A stretch of DNA of 64,000 bases, from contig NZ_LQIN01000002.1 in assembly GCF_001500065.1 (NCBI RefSeq), positions 124,001 through 188,000 on the forward strand. Direction: 5' to 3'. A program made the translations under genes and the position numbers. Shown one piece after another: positions 48,759 through 57,698 of this stretch; positions within the stretch are counted from its first letter, which is position 1, and each line of letters opens with the position of its first letter. The notes beneath the pieces are model-generated. The model was not told the origin of the DNA and searched no databases. It worked only from the letters and a program-made list of their open reading frames with translations. The DNA comes from Mycobacterium sp. IS-3022. GTDB lineage: Bacteria; Actinomycetota; Actinomycetes; Mycobacteriales; Mycobacteriaceae.

Positions 48759-50972
48759 TTACTTGCGCGGAAGACCGAGAATCATCTGAGCGATGATGTT
48801 CAGCTGAATTTCCTTGGTGCCTCCGCCGATCAGCTCCGCCGGCACGCGTAGATAAGGCTGCACAACGTCGGAGTCGATGGCCATCGCGAGCCGGCCCGTC
48901 GACCCCAGCGTGGCCGCAAATGTCCGGCGCAGAAGTACGTTCATCGCGACCTTGGCGATACTGGAGGCCGGCCCCGAGCCCTGCCCTTCGAGCAACCGGA
49001 TGGTTTCCCGCACGCCCAGCGCCTTGATCGCGTTGGCGTACGCGTCCAGCTCGCCGAGTTCACGCACAACGTCGTCGCGCTCCTCTTCTGCGGCGAGCCG
49101 ACGCAGCGGTGCCGCCCGGTCGTACTGGACGTAACCACTGATGGCCGAGCGCTCCTCGGCCATCGTGGCGATGGCCAGCGCCCATCCTCCGGTGGGTTCA
49201 CCGAGCAACATCTCGTCGGGCACGAACACGTCGTCGAGAAAGACCTCGTTGAACTCCTGCTCGCCGCCGGCCTGCTTGATCGGCTGGACCTCGATACCCT
49301 CCGACCGCATGTCCACGATGAAGTAGCCGATACCGCGGTGCTTGGCGGCGGCCGGATCTGTTCGGGCCAACAGCGCTCCGAAGTCCGCCCGATGCGCTGA
49401 CGACGTCCAGATCTTGTGTCCGCTGACCCGCCACCCGCCGTCGACCTTGGTCGCCCGCGTCGACAGCGCGGCGAGGTCCGAACCAGCTCCAGGCTCGCTG
49501 AACAGCTGGCACCATGCGAGTTCCCCGCGCTGTGTTGCCGGAATGAGCCGCTCCTGCAGAGCTTTTGACCCGGCCTTGATCAGTGACGGCAGGATCCACT
49601 CGGCGATGCCCAGGGACGGGCGCACCACGGCGGGACGCTTGCCGAATTCCTCGTCGATGATCAGCTGCTGAAGCGGGCTGGCGTCGATGCCCCACGGCGG
49701 CGGCCAGTGCGGTGCGATCAGCCCCGCCTCGGCGATCGCCGTCCGCTGCGGTCCGGCGGCGAAGTGCTCGTAGTCGCCCTGGCGTCCCGGCCTGTCATTG
49801 CGCAAGGCGGCGGCCGCGTCCAGCGTCGCGGCGACGCGGGCGCGGAACTCCGATTCGGCATCGCCCAGGTCGACCGAGAAGTCGCGCTGCTGCGTGGTGG
49901 TCACCTCGCCGAGTCGCCGGGCCCAGCGGCTTCTCGGCCCGATCGACGCGGCCAGGCTGGTGGCACGTCGCCAGTACAGGTGTAGGTCATGCTCCCACGT
50001 GAAACCGATCGCGCCGAACATGGTCAGCGTGTCGAGCGCGAGGTCCGGGCACGGCGCAACCGCCATCAGTGCTGCGCCGGCCGCGGCCACCCGATGCTGG
50101 TCGGGCGGTTCACCTGCCGCCCGAACGGCGTCCCACGTTGCGGCGCTGGCCAACTCGCTGTTGACCAACAGCATCGCCGCGTTGTGCTGGAGCGCCTGGA
50201 ATGTTCCGATGAGCTTGCCGAACTGCTCGCGGGTGTGCAGGTGCGCGGTCGCGGCTTCCACGCACCACTGTGCAATTCCCGCGGCCATGCTCGCGGTCAG
50301 TGCGGTGGCGAGGTATTCGGCCCGCTCGGCGTCGATGCCGTGCAGAACTTCGGCCTGCTCGACCGGATATCCGGTGAGGCGCATCGCGCCGAGGTCGGTC
50401 AACAGATCGGTACCAGCGACTGATTCGACGACGACGGCCGAGTGTGCTGTATCGACGGCGGCCCAGATGGTGTTCCCGTCATCGGTGACAGCACACACCA
50501 AAGCAGTTGCAGCCGCGCATAAACCGGACACCAAGCCCGAGCTGCCGGAGACCAGCCACCGATCGCCGTCGCGGCCGGCGGTGAACTGCGAGTCCCGCGG
50601 CAGTACGACCACAGCCGCTACGCCCCCGGCCAACCGCCTCAGAAGCGCTTCTGCCGACGGCGACCGTTCGGCGAGCGACACGACCGCGCCCGTCGTCACC
50701 GTGGGCAACAGCGGGCCGGGCAGCGCCGCCTTGCCCGCCGCCTCGAGCACACAAGCCGCGTCCAGTAGCTCGCCGCCCTGACCTCCGTAGTGCTCCGGCA
50801 GGTGCACGGCGTGAAAACCGCTGGCACAGAATTCCTCCCACCACGGCGGAAGGTGGCCTTTCGCCAGCAGATCCAAGGCCTCGCGCGTGGCGGTTATCGG
50901 AGCCCGGCGTGCGGCGAACTGGCCGACCGAGGCGCTGAGTTCGCGTTGTTCAGGGGTGAGCGCCAGGGTCAT
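48759..50972 (-). CDS. fused (double) acyl-CoA dehydrogenase, FadE34-like
   Basis: Protein of 737 residues made of two acyl-CoA dehydrogenase units joined head to tail. Unit 1 (about 1-360) includes FGKLIGTFQALQHNAAMLL. Unit 2 (about 370-737) has FSEPGAGSDLAALSTRA, SGHKIWTSSAHRADFG and the C-terminal GGGTKEIQLNIIAQ helix. Fused ACADs of this size, such as FadE34, oxidise CoA esters of steroid side chains. Position ahead of an aldolase-like and an OB-fold gene supports that reading. The ATG at 50972 overlaps the stop of a degenerate epimerase frame (ATGA). Exact substrate is inferred, not shown. Confidence 0.88.
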   Translation of the reverse strand: MTLALTPEQRELSASVGQFAARRAPITATREALDLLAKGHLPPWWEEFCASGFHAVHLPEHYGGQGGELLDAACVLEAAGKAALPGPLLPTVTTGAVVSLAERSPSAEALLRRLAGGVAAVVVLPRDSQFTAGRDGDRWLVSGSSGLVSGLCAAATALVCAVTDDGNTIWAAVDTAHSAVVVESVAGTDLLTDLGAMRLTGYPVEQAEVLHGIDAERAEYLATALTASMAAGIAQWCVEAATAHLHTREQFGKLIGTFQALQHNAAMLLVNSELASAATWDAVRAAGEPPDQHRVAAAGAALMAVAPCPDLALDTLTMFGAIGFTWEHDLHLYWRRATSLAASIGPRSRWARRLGEVTTTQQRDFSVDLGDAESEFRARVAATLDAAAALRNDRPGRQGDYEHFAAGPQRTAIAEAGLIAPHWPPPWGIDASPLQQLIIDEEFGKRPAVVRPSLGIAEWILPSLIKAGSKALQERLIPATQRGELAWCQLFSEPGAGSDLAALSTRATKVDGGWRVSGHKIWTSSAHRADFGALLARTDPAAAKHRGIGYFIVDMRSEGIEVQPIKQAGGEQEFNEVFLDDVFVPDEMLLGEPTGGWALAIATMAEERSAISGYVQYDRAAPLRRLAAEEERDDVVRELGELDAYANAIKALGVRETIRLLEGQGSGPASSIAKVAMNVLLRRTFAATLGSTGRLAMAIDSDVVQPYLRVPAELIGGGTKEIQLNIIAQMILGLPRK

Positions 50973-51132
50973 CGGGCCGCCCTACTCGTGCGACGCGTTT
51001 TCGCCTCATGCACGCTCTCGAGGTCGAAGATGTCGCCGTGGTGAATCTCGATGGGTAGTCCGTCGATATCCCGCGTCGAACTGGTCGCTCGGATCCCAGG
51101 AATTCGCTGGCGCCGATCACGAGCTTCTTCAT
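50969..51132 (-). pseudogene. remnant of an NAD-dependent epimerase/dehydratase gene
   Basis: From an ATG at 51132 the frame reads MKKLVIGASEFLGS, the start of an extended SDR/epimerase. It then becomes nonsense, while another frame continues TSSTRDIDGLPIEIHHGD and IFDLESVHEA, the next expected part of the same family (VR-TSST, GDIFD). About 15-20 residues between the two pieces are missing and everything past about residue 60 is lost. The second frame ends in a TGA that overlaps the acyl-CoA dehydrogenase ATG. This looks like an internally deleted and truncated ancestor of the operon's first gene. Confidence 0.72.
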
Positions 51133-51158
51133 CCACTTCTCGCTCTTTCCGACAGTAG

Positions 51159-51175
51159 CGAGACGGACCGTCTCG
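51159..51175. promoter_or_regulatory. CGAGACGG-a-CCGTCTCG operator upstream of TetR
   Basis: A perfect 8-1-8 palindrome in the divergent space between the leftward acyl-CoA dehydrogenase operon and the rightward TetR gene at 51236. It is the probable binding site of that TetR protein, controlling both directions. Confidence 0.75.
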
Positions 51176-51235
51176 TCTTGCCAAGATTAGGCGTTGCTGT
51201 CACCATCTGTAAAGCCGTCAGATGCGGAGTAAGCA

Positions 51236-51808
51236 ATGACCACCCCAGTGAGCGCTCCCCGCCGGCGCAACGAGAAGTCGCGGCTGGCGATCGTCACCGC
51301 CACGAAGGAGATCCTGCTCGAGCGCGGATTCGACGGTCTGAGCATCGAGGCCGTCGCGGCGCGCGCGGGCGTCGGGAAACAGACGATCTACCGCTGGTGG
51401 CCCAGCCGACCGGCGCTGGTCTCCGACGTCCTGCTCGAAGACGCCGACAAGATCCTGCGGCCCGTCGACCACACCGACGACCTCATCGCCGACCTCACTC
51501 GATGGTCCAGCCGACTGGCGGCGACACTCACCACCGAACGGGGGAACGCCATGCTGCGCATCCTCACCGTGGCGGCGATGGAGCACGAGGACATCAAGGC
51601 CCGCATGCAAGTCGGATTCAGCGCACCCCTGCACGAGAGCGTCAATGCGCGGCTGTCGGCCGACGGCCTTGACACCGTCACCTCGCAAGCGGCGGCCGAC
51701 GCCATCGTCGGCGGCATCGTCTACGGAATCCTCAGCGAGGGCCGCTCGTTCCGTCGGAGCCGAGCCGAGACCATCACCCGGACCGTCATCGCGGGCGCCG
51801 CGCTGTGA
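51236..51808 (+). CDS. TetR family transcriptional regulator
   Basis: Regulator of 190 residues. [22 protein letters not shown], then [22 protein letters not shown]. The QTIYRWWPS recognition-helix end and the C-terminal domain place it with the common TetR_C-type actinobacterial regulators. ATG 51236 is 60 bp after a perfect palindrome. It overlaps the alpha/beta hydrolase start (GTGA) and so is co-expressed with it, while likely repressing the divergent acyl-CoA dehydrogenase operon. Confidence 0.92.
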   Translation: MTTPVSAPRRRNEKSRLAIVTATKEILLERGFDGLSIEAVAARAGVGKQTIYRWWPSRPALVSDVLLEDADKILRPVDHTDDLIADLTRWSSRLAATLTTERGNAMLRILTVAAMEHEDIKARMQVGFSAPLHESVNARLSADGLDTVTSQAAADAIVGGIVYGILSEGRSFRRSRAETITRTVIAGAAL

Positions 51809-52671
51809 AGCCGTCTCCCGACGTGTTGCGCGTCGTCGGCACCGACGGGGTGACGATCGTCGCCGACCGTCTCGGCGACCCCGATGCGCCGGCGGCCGTC
51901 TTCCTGCACGGCGGCGGTCAGACGAGACGATCCTGGGGTCGCGCGGCGGCCGCGGTGGCCGAACGCGGTTGGCAAGCAGTCACTGTCGACTTCCGCGGTC
52001 ACGGCGAGTCGGACTGGTCGGCCGACGGTGACTACCGCGTCACCACCTTCGCCGAGGACGTCGTCGAAGTGCTTCGGCGACTTCCCGATCGGCCCGTCAT
52101 CGTCGGTGCCTCGCTCGGTGGATTCACAGCGATGCTGCTCGCCGGCGAACTGGTACCGGACGCCGTGCGCGCGATCGTGCTCGTCGACATCGTGCCGGAC
52201 ATGAACGAGTCCGGCGCGTCGCGCATCCACGACTTCATGGCCGAACGGATGACCTCCGGATTCGCGTCACTCGACGAGGTCGCCGACATGATCCAGCAGT
52301 ACAACCCGCACCGCCCCCGACCAACCGATCTCGACGGGCTGCGCACCAACCTGCGCGAGCGCGACGGTCGCTGGTATTGGCATTGGGATCCGAAGTTCAT
52401 CGACGGCACCGCGGCGCTGCCACCGATCGAGGTGACCGAGGTCGACAGGATGCACGCGGCGGTTGAAACGATTCTGCGCAACGGCATTCCGATGCTGCTG
52501 GTGCGGGGCCAGATGAGCGATCTCGTCACCCAGCAGCGCGCCGACGAGTTCCTCGCCCGGTTCCCCGCGGTCGAGTTCGTCGACGTCGGCGGAGCCGGGC
52601 ACATGGTCGCCGGCGACCGCAACGACCTGTTCGCCGACGCGGTCGTCGACTTCCTCGCTCGTCACACCTGA
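51805..52671 (+). CDS. alpha/beta hydrolase
   Basis: Protein of 288 residues with the alpha/beta hydrolase fold. HG oxyanion motif in [13 protein letters not shown]; nucleophile Ser in [12 protein letters not shown] (GxSxG); acid region around [11 protein letters not shown]; catalytic His in [14 protein letters not shown]. It could be an esterase, thioesterase or C-C bond hydrolase. GTG start overlaps the TetR stop, so it is the second gene of that transcript. Given the neighbouring CoA-degrading operon, release of an acyl product is plausible. Specificity unknown. Confidence 0.9.
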   Translation: MKPSPDVLRVVGTDGVTIVADRLGDPDAPAAVFLHGGGQTRRSWGRAAAAVAERGWQAVTVDFRGHGESDWSADGDYRVTTFAEDVVEVLRRLPDRPVIVGASLGGFTAMLLAGELVPDAVRAIVLVDIVPDMNESGASRIHDFMAERMTSGFASLDEVADMIQQYNPHRPRPTDLDGLRTNLRERDGRWYWHWDPKFIDGTAALPPIEVTEVDRMHAAVETILRNGIPMLLVRGQMSDLVTQQRADEFLARFPAVEFVDVGGAGHMVAGDRNDLFADAVVDFLARHT

Positions 52672-52715
52672 CGCACCGGGCCCGTCCTTTCCGGCCCTGC
52701 TGTGTTCACCGAAGC

Positions 52716-52741
52716 GGTGTATAACGCCTACTTACGGGTAA
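52716..52741 (+). promoter_or_regulatory. SigF-like promoter candidate before the ATPase operon
   Basis: GGTGT (52716-52720) and GGGTAA (52736-52741) are 15 bases apart, resembling the SigF-type pattern with one mismatch in the -35. It ends 33 bp before the first gene of the CtpI-like operon. A SigF-family gene is present at 34403. Confidence 0.35.
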
Positions 52742-52774
52742 TTGACTAAGGGTTAACAAGCGCGAGGAGTTCCG

Positions 52775-53230
52775 ATGAACATCGTTTCCGCGGCCACCCG
52801 AGCAGTGACCAAGACGGCTGATGTGACGACTGCGGCGGCGGGAGCGATCGGCGGTGCCGCCGTCAGCGGCGCGGTCGGCGCCCTGCAGGGCGCGGCGTCC
52901 GGCGTCCGGACGGGCCTCGACAACGGCAGCCGGTCGTCGGCAGCGGCCGCACTCACCATCGGGGCCATTGGCGCCGTCGGGCTCGTCGAGTGGCCGGTAC
53001 TGCTGACAGTCGGCGGTACCGCACTTGTGCTACATCAGCTTTCGCAACGCGCCGGCGGTTCCGGCGACGCCGAACCGGTTCTGCGCTCAGTTCCGTCCGC
53101 GACAGATGGCACGCGTAAAACCTCGGCTGCTTCGAAGACGAGCACCACCCGCAGGGCCACCAAGTCCAACACTCGTCGGTCGCGCCCGGCCAAGAAGGCG
53201 ACGGCGGGGCGTCGCACGACCAAGAAGTGA
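52775..53230 (+). CDS. membrane-anchored protein with EWPV motif and highly basic tail
   Basis: Protein of 151 residues, ATG 52775 set by GAGGAG. Residues 1-60 are Ala/Gly/Thr-rich and helical. A hydrophobic helix follows (about 61-86, IGAIGAVGLVEWPVLLTVGG) with EWPV at 72-75. Residues about 105-151 are a Lys/Arg/Thr tail rich in RRATKS and AKKATAG, like the tails of mycobacterial nucleoid proteins. Its TGA overlaps the P-type ATPase GTG (GTGA), so the two are coupled. The same motif occurs in the small protein after the ATPase. Function not recognised; an accessory subunit is likely. Confidence 0.8.
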   Translation: MNIVSAATRAVTKTADVTTAAAGAIGGAAVSGAVGALQGAASGVRTGLDNGSRSSAAAALTIGAIGAVGLVEWPVLLTVGGTALVLHQLSQRAGGSGDAEPVLRSVPSATDGTRKTSAASKTSTTRRATKSNTRRSRPAKKATAGRRTTKK

Positions 53231-56200
53231 GCCTTCTCGGAAGGTTGGTCGAAAGCGCCACGACGGTCGTCACCGCGCCGATCGGGTTGGCGGCCGAATC
53301 CGCACGGACCCTTGCCGGCGCCCTGCCGTCGCCCGAAGCCGTGACTGCGCTGGGAGTCGCCGTCAAAGAGCTCGCCGGGGGCCGGCCTAGCCGGCGGTGT
53401 TGGCGCAACGGCGACCGATGCTGGATCGAACTTCGCGGCCTGGACGGTGACAACGGCAAGGCGCTCGGTAGAGCGGTGCTCGATGCCATCCGCGCCGAGG
53501 ACGGGGTGAGCAGCGTCGGCTTGAACCACGCCCTGTCCCGGGTGATCGTCACCGTCTCCGACCGTGGGCCGACGATGGAGCGGCTGTGCGGATTGGTCGC
53601 GGAGGTCGAGGGCGAGGTCGGCGCCGACGCCGACAGCCTGCCCACCGAGCTGCCCGCCGACGGCATCGTGTTGGCGGGCAAGGTCATCGCCGCGACCGCG
53701 AACGGCGTCGGTCTGTGTACCGCGGTGGCCGGCCGCGCGTTGATGTGGCCGGCGTTGCCGGCCGGTCTCGCGGCCGTGGTCACGCTCGTGGATTATCAGC
53801 CGCGGCTGCGGGAAGTCGTCGAACAACGTCTTGGCCGCAGCGCCGCCGATACCGCGATCGCGATCGCCGCCGCGGCGGTCTACACCGTGACGGAGGCCCC
53901 AACATCGTTGGCCGTCGAGACGGTCCGGCACCTCTACCAGCTCGGGGAGGCGCTGGCCGGCTCCCGCGCCTGGGAACGCCAGGAGCCGGCGATCGCCCGC
54001 TACGCGGACGATCCCGGTATCGGTGCACGTCTGCAGCGCCCCTGTCCCGCGCCGCCCGGCCCCGTCGAGCGACACGCTTACCGCAGCGGCATGGCGCAGG
54101 GACTGGCCGCGGCCGCCGTGGGCCTCTTCAGTCGCAATCTCAACACCGCCGCGACCGCAGCGGTGGTCTCCACGCCCAAAGCCGCGCGTAACGCCCGCGA
54201 GGGTTTCGCCGCTGCCCTTGCCCGCGGGCTGGCAGACAACCACAACATCATCGCGCTCGATCCGCAGGCGATTCGGCGCCTCGACCGCGTCGACGCCGTC
54301 GTCCTCGATCCCCAAATCCTGCTGACCGACGAACTGCGAATCGGTCGGCTGCGCGGCATCTCCGATCGCGACCGGGCCGCGGCGTGGCAGTGGGCTCGCG
54401 AGAGCCTCGAGCGGGGCGACTTGGGCGTCGGTTGGCAACGAGCACCTTTGCGCAATAACGGCAGCGCCAATGGTGGCGCAACGGCCGAGGTGCTGGTTCG
54501 GCACGTACATCACCCGTTGGCCGCGAGTGTGCTCGGCGAAGTTCGCCGAGCGGGCGCCGATCTGATCTCGGTGCAGAGCGACGAACTCGACGACCTACGA
54601 CCATCTTTCGACGAGCTGTATCCGCTCGACGGTCCCGTCGACGCCGCGTTGCTGGGCGCCGTCATCGCGTTACAGCGTGAAGGCCGTACCGTCGCTGTCA
54701 TTGCATCGCATGCGCCGCAGGCACTTTCGGCGGCAGACGTAGCGGTCGGGTTGATCCCCGGCGACGGTCCGCCCCCATGGCATGCCGATCTGCTCGCCCC
54801 CGACCTCGACGCCGTGTGGCGGGTCATGCACGCCCTGCCCGCCGCGCGCAGGGCGAGTAAGCGGGGCGTGGAACTCGCCACCAGCGCCTCCATGTTGGGC
54901 GCCCTGCTCATGATCCCCGGTGTGCGGGGCCGCGGGCCTGGACCGGTGACCGCAGGCGCCGCCGCCGGCTTGACCACCGGTCTCCTGCTCGCGCGGGGAG
55001 CACTCAACGATCAGACCCCGACTCCCGCCACCGTGCACGAGTGGCATGCGATGTCCCCCGATGAGGTCCGGGAGACCCTGCCGCAACCGAAGCGCGAAGC
55101 GGCTCGACGTAAGTCGCGAGTGGCATCTCTCGCCGGCACGTCGGCCGACGTGATTCCCCGAGTGGCCGGGCCGCCGCTTCGACTTGCCAGGGACTTGACG
55201 GTTTCGCTGCGCCAGGAGTTGTCGGACCCGTTGACACCGGTACTCGCCGTCGGCTCTGCGGCGAGCGCGCTGCTGGGATCGCCGATCGACGCGATCTTGG
55301 TGGGTTCGGTGCTGGCCGGCAACTCGCTTCTTGCTGCCTCACAACAAGTTCGGGCCGAACGGCTGCTGAGCCGCCTGCTGGCCGTACAGGTACCGCCGGC
55401 CCGGCTGGTCACCGGCGATGGCTACGAGACCATCGACGCGGCGCAATTGCGGCCCGGCGATCTGATCGAGGTCAGACCCGGCGAGGTGGTGCCGGCAGAC
55501 GCGCGGATCGTCGAGGCGACCGACGCCGAGCTCGACGAGTCGTCGCTGACCGGTGAGTCGCTTCCGGTGCCGAAACGGGCCGCGGCCACACCGGGCGCCA
55601 CGCTGGCCGAACGCAGCTGCATGCTGCACGCCAGCACGACGGTGGTCGCGGGAACGGCGGTGGCGATCGTCACCGCGGTCGGGGACCAAACGCAGGCGAG
55701 CCGGGCGGTGCACGTTCAGTCGGCGGAGAAGTCGGCGGTCGGCCTTCAGGCGCAACTGCGCGACCTGACCGATCGCGCGCTGCCGTTGAGCCTCGCCGGC
55801 GGAGCGCTCGTCAGCGGGCTCGGACTGCTGCGCATGGTGCCCCTTCGCCGAGCGGTCGCAAGCGGCGTCGCCGTCGCGGTGGCTGCGGTGCCGGAGGGCA
55901 TGCCGCTGGTGGCCACGCTGGCGCAGCAGACGGCTGCCCGGCGGCTCACCAGGGCCGGCGTGCTTGTTCGGACTCCACGTTCCGTGGAGGCGCTGGGCCG
56001 CATCGATGTCGTCTGTTTCGACAAGACGGGAACGCTCAGCGAGAACCGGCTCCGAGTCACGCAGGTGCACCACGCCGACGGCCTCACACGGGAGCAAGTG
56101 CTCGATTGCGCGGCGCACGCCACTCCGGCGAAAAACGGCCATCGTCATGAACATGCCACGGACGCGGCCGTCGTCGAAGCGGCCGGTGACCCGTACCCAC

Positions 56201-57684
56201 CGGATCCGGACACCACCTACCTGCCGTTCCGGTCGGGCCGGCCCTTCTCCGCTTCGCTCGTCGACAGCGAGCTGTCCATCAAGGGCGCCCCGGAGGTGGT
56301 CCTGGCCGCATGCACGGTTCTTGACCCGCAAGCCAAGCGCGGGGTGCATCAGATGGCGAAGGCGGGTCTGCGCGTCATCGCCGTGGCCCGTCGCTCATTG
56401 ACAAGGCAGCAGGCGCAAAAAGCCCGGCGCAGCGATGAGGCACTGATCAATCTCTGCGACAAGGGTTTACAGTTCGTCGGACTACTGGGCCTGTCGGATA
56501 CCCCGCGTGCGGAGTCGGCGTCGTTGTTGGCTGAGCTGCAGAAGCAGGATGTCGGGGTCCGGCTCATCACCGGCGACCATCCGGTCACAGCGACGGCGAT
56601 CGCCGCCGAACTAGGGATGCCGGTGACGGCCGACCAGGTCATCAGCGGCGGGGACTGGGAAGCGCTCTCCCGGCGGGGCCAGGAGCGGGCGGTGCGCGAC
56701 GGCTTGGTGTTCGCACGGATGACGCCCGAGCACAAAGTGCAGGTCGTGCAGACGCTGGAGCGCATCGGCCAGGTGTGCGCGATGGTCGGCGACGGCGCGA
56801 ACGACGCGGCGGCGATCCGGGCAGCCACCGTCGGCATCGGAGTTGCTTCGAGGGGCAGTGATCCCGCACGTACTGCGGCGGACGTGATGCTGCTCGACGG
56901 GCGCATCGGCTCGCTGCTCGATGCCCTCGACGAGGGACGTCAGCTGTGGCGCCGCGTGCAGGCCGCGGTGTCCGTGTTGTTGGGCGGCAACGCCGGCGAG
57001 GTCGCGTTCTCCATCGTCGGTTCGGCACTGACTGGACGGTCCCCGCTGAACACCCGCCAGTTGCTGCTGGTGAACATGATGACCGATGCGCTGCCGGCGG
57101 CGGCCCTGGCCGTGAGCCCGGCGAGGTCCAACGGCGAGAACGGTCACGGTCCGAACCACGCCGCCATCTGGCGCACCGTGGCGATCAGGGGCACGACGAC
57201 GGCGGCGGCCGCCACGTCGGCGTGGATGATGGCCGGCTTCGTGGTGGCGCCGCGTCGGGCCTCGACCGTGGCACTGGTGGCATTGGTGACGACGCAGTTG
57301 GGGCAGACGCTCATCGATTCGCACAGTCCGCTCGTGGTAGCGACCGCGGCCGGGTCTTTGGCGACGCTGGGCGTGCTCATCAGTACGCCGGGGGTCAGCC
57401 AGGTGCTCGGATGCACACCGCTGGGTCCGCTGGGTTGGGCCCAGGCGCTCGGCACCGCGGGCGTGGCGACCGCTGCTGCCGGATGCGCGCCCTGGGTGCT
57501 GCGCCGCGTTCAGTCCTCGATCTCGACGACGCCGATGCGCCACAGCACCGCATACAGTTCACGAAGCGGAATCGTCATCAGGCCGGAAACGACGGTCAAC
57601 GGGTCCGAGGAGGTTTTCACACCGGTTGTGGACACGCCTCCGACGGTCCGCACATCGAGCGTCCAGACGTCGAACACGCCATGA
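53227..57684 (+). CDS. ctpI: CtpI-like P-type ATPase with an N-terminal degenerate ATPase copy
   Basis: Protein of 1485 residues. Residues about 55-125 form a ferredoxin-like (HMA-style) domain without metal-binding Cys. Residues about 130-590 resemble a decayed P-type ATPase: RRLDRVDAVVLDPQILLT aligns with a phosphorylation loop (Asp361 kept, KTGT lost), and VAVIASHAPQALSAADVAV (491-507) aligns with the GDGxND loop but lacks it. Residues about 600-1485 are an active-type ATPase: TGES at 775-778, ion-site PEGMP at 889-893, DKTGTL with Asp932, and MVGDGANDAAA at 1186. Cargo unknown. The GTG start overlaps the preceding gene, and the strand order resembles M. tuberculosis ctpI and its small neighbour. 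Confidence 0.85.
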   Translation: MSLLGRLVESATTVVTAPIGLAAESARTLAGALPSPEAVTALGVAVKELAGGRPSRRCWRNGDRCWIELRGLDGDNGKALGRAVLDAIRAEDGVSSVGLNHALSRVIVTVSDRGPTMERLCGLVAEVEGEVGADADSLPTELPADGIVLAGKVIAATANGVGLCTAVAGRALMWPALPAGLAAVVTLVDYQPRLREVVEQRLGRSAADTAIAIAAAAVYTVTEAPTSLAVETVRHLYQLGEALAGSRAWERQEPAIARYADDPGIGARLQRPCPAPPGPVERHAYRSGMAQGLAAAAVGLFSRNLNTAATAAVVSTPKAARNAREGFAAALARGLADNHNIIALDPQAIRRLDRVDAVVLDPQILLTDELRIGRLRGISDRDRAAAWQWARESLERGDLGVGWQRAPLRNNGSANGGATAEVLVRHVHHPLAASVLGEVRRAGADLISVQSDELDDLRPSFDELYPLDGPVDAALLGAVIALQREGRTVAVIASHAPQALSAADVAVGLIPGDGPPPWHADLLAPDLDAVWRVMHALPAARRASKRGVELATSASMLGALLMIPGVRGRGPGPVTAGAAAGLTTGLLLARGALNDQTPTPATVHEWHAMSPDEVRETLPQPKREAARRKSRVASLAGTSADVIPRVAGPPLRLARDLTVSLRQELSDPLTPVLAVGSAASALLGSPIDAILVGSVLAGNSLLAASQQVRAERLLSRLLAVQVPPARLVTGDGYETIDAAQLRPGDLIEVRPGEVVPADARIVEATDAELDESSLTGESLPVPKRAAATPGATLAERSCMLHASTTVVAGTAVAIVTAVGDQTQASRAVHVQSAEKSAVGLQAQLRDLTDRALPLSLAGGALVSGLGLLRMVPLRRAVASGVAVAVAAVPEGMPLVATLAQQTAARRLTRAGVLVRTPRSVEALGRIDVVCFDKTGTLSENRLRVTQVHHADGLTREQVLDCAAHATPAKNGHRHEHATDAAVVEAAGDPYPPDPDTTYLPFRSGRPFSASLVDSELSIKGAPEVVLAACTVLDPQAKRGVHQMAKAGLRVIAVARRSLTRQQAQKARRSDEALINLCDKGLQFVGLLGLSDTPRAESASLLAELQKQDVGVRLITGDHPVTATAIAAELGMPVTADQVISGGDWEALSRRGQERAVRDGLVFARMTPEHKVQVVQTLERIGQVCAMVGDGANDAAAIRAATVGIGVASRGSDPARTAADVMLLDGRIGSLLDALDEGRQLWRRVQAAVSVLLGGNAGEVAFSIVGSALTGRSPLNTRQLLLVNMMTDALPAAALAVSPARSNGENGHGPNHAAIWRTVAIRGTTTAAAATSAWMMAGFVVAPRRASTVALVALVTTQLGQTLIDSHSPLVVATAAGSLATLGVLISTPGVSQVLGCTPLGPLGWAQALGTAGVATAAAGCAPWVLRRVQSSISTTPMRHSTAYSSRSGIVIRPETTVNGSEEVFTPVVDTPPTVRTSSVQTSNTP

Positions 57685-57698
57685 CGGGAGGTTAACGA

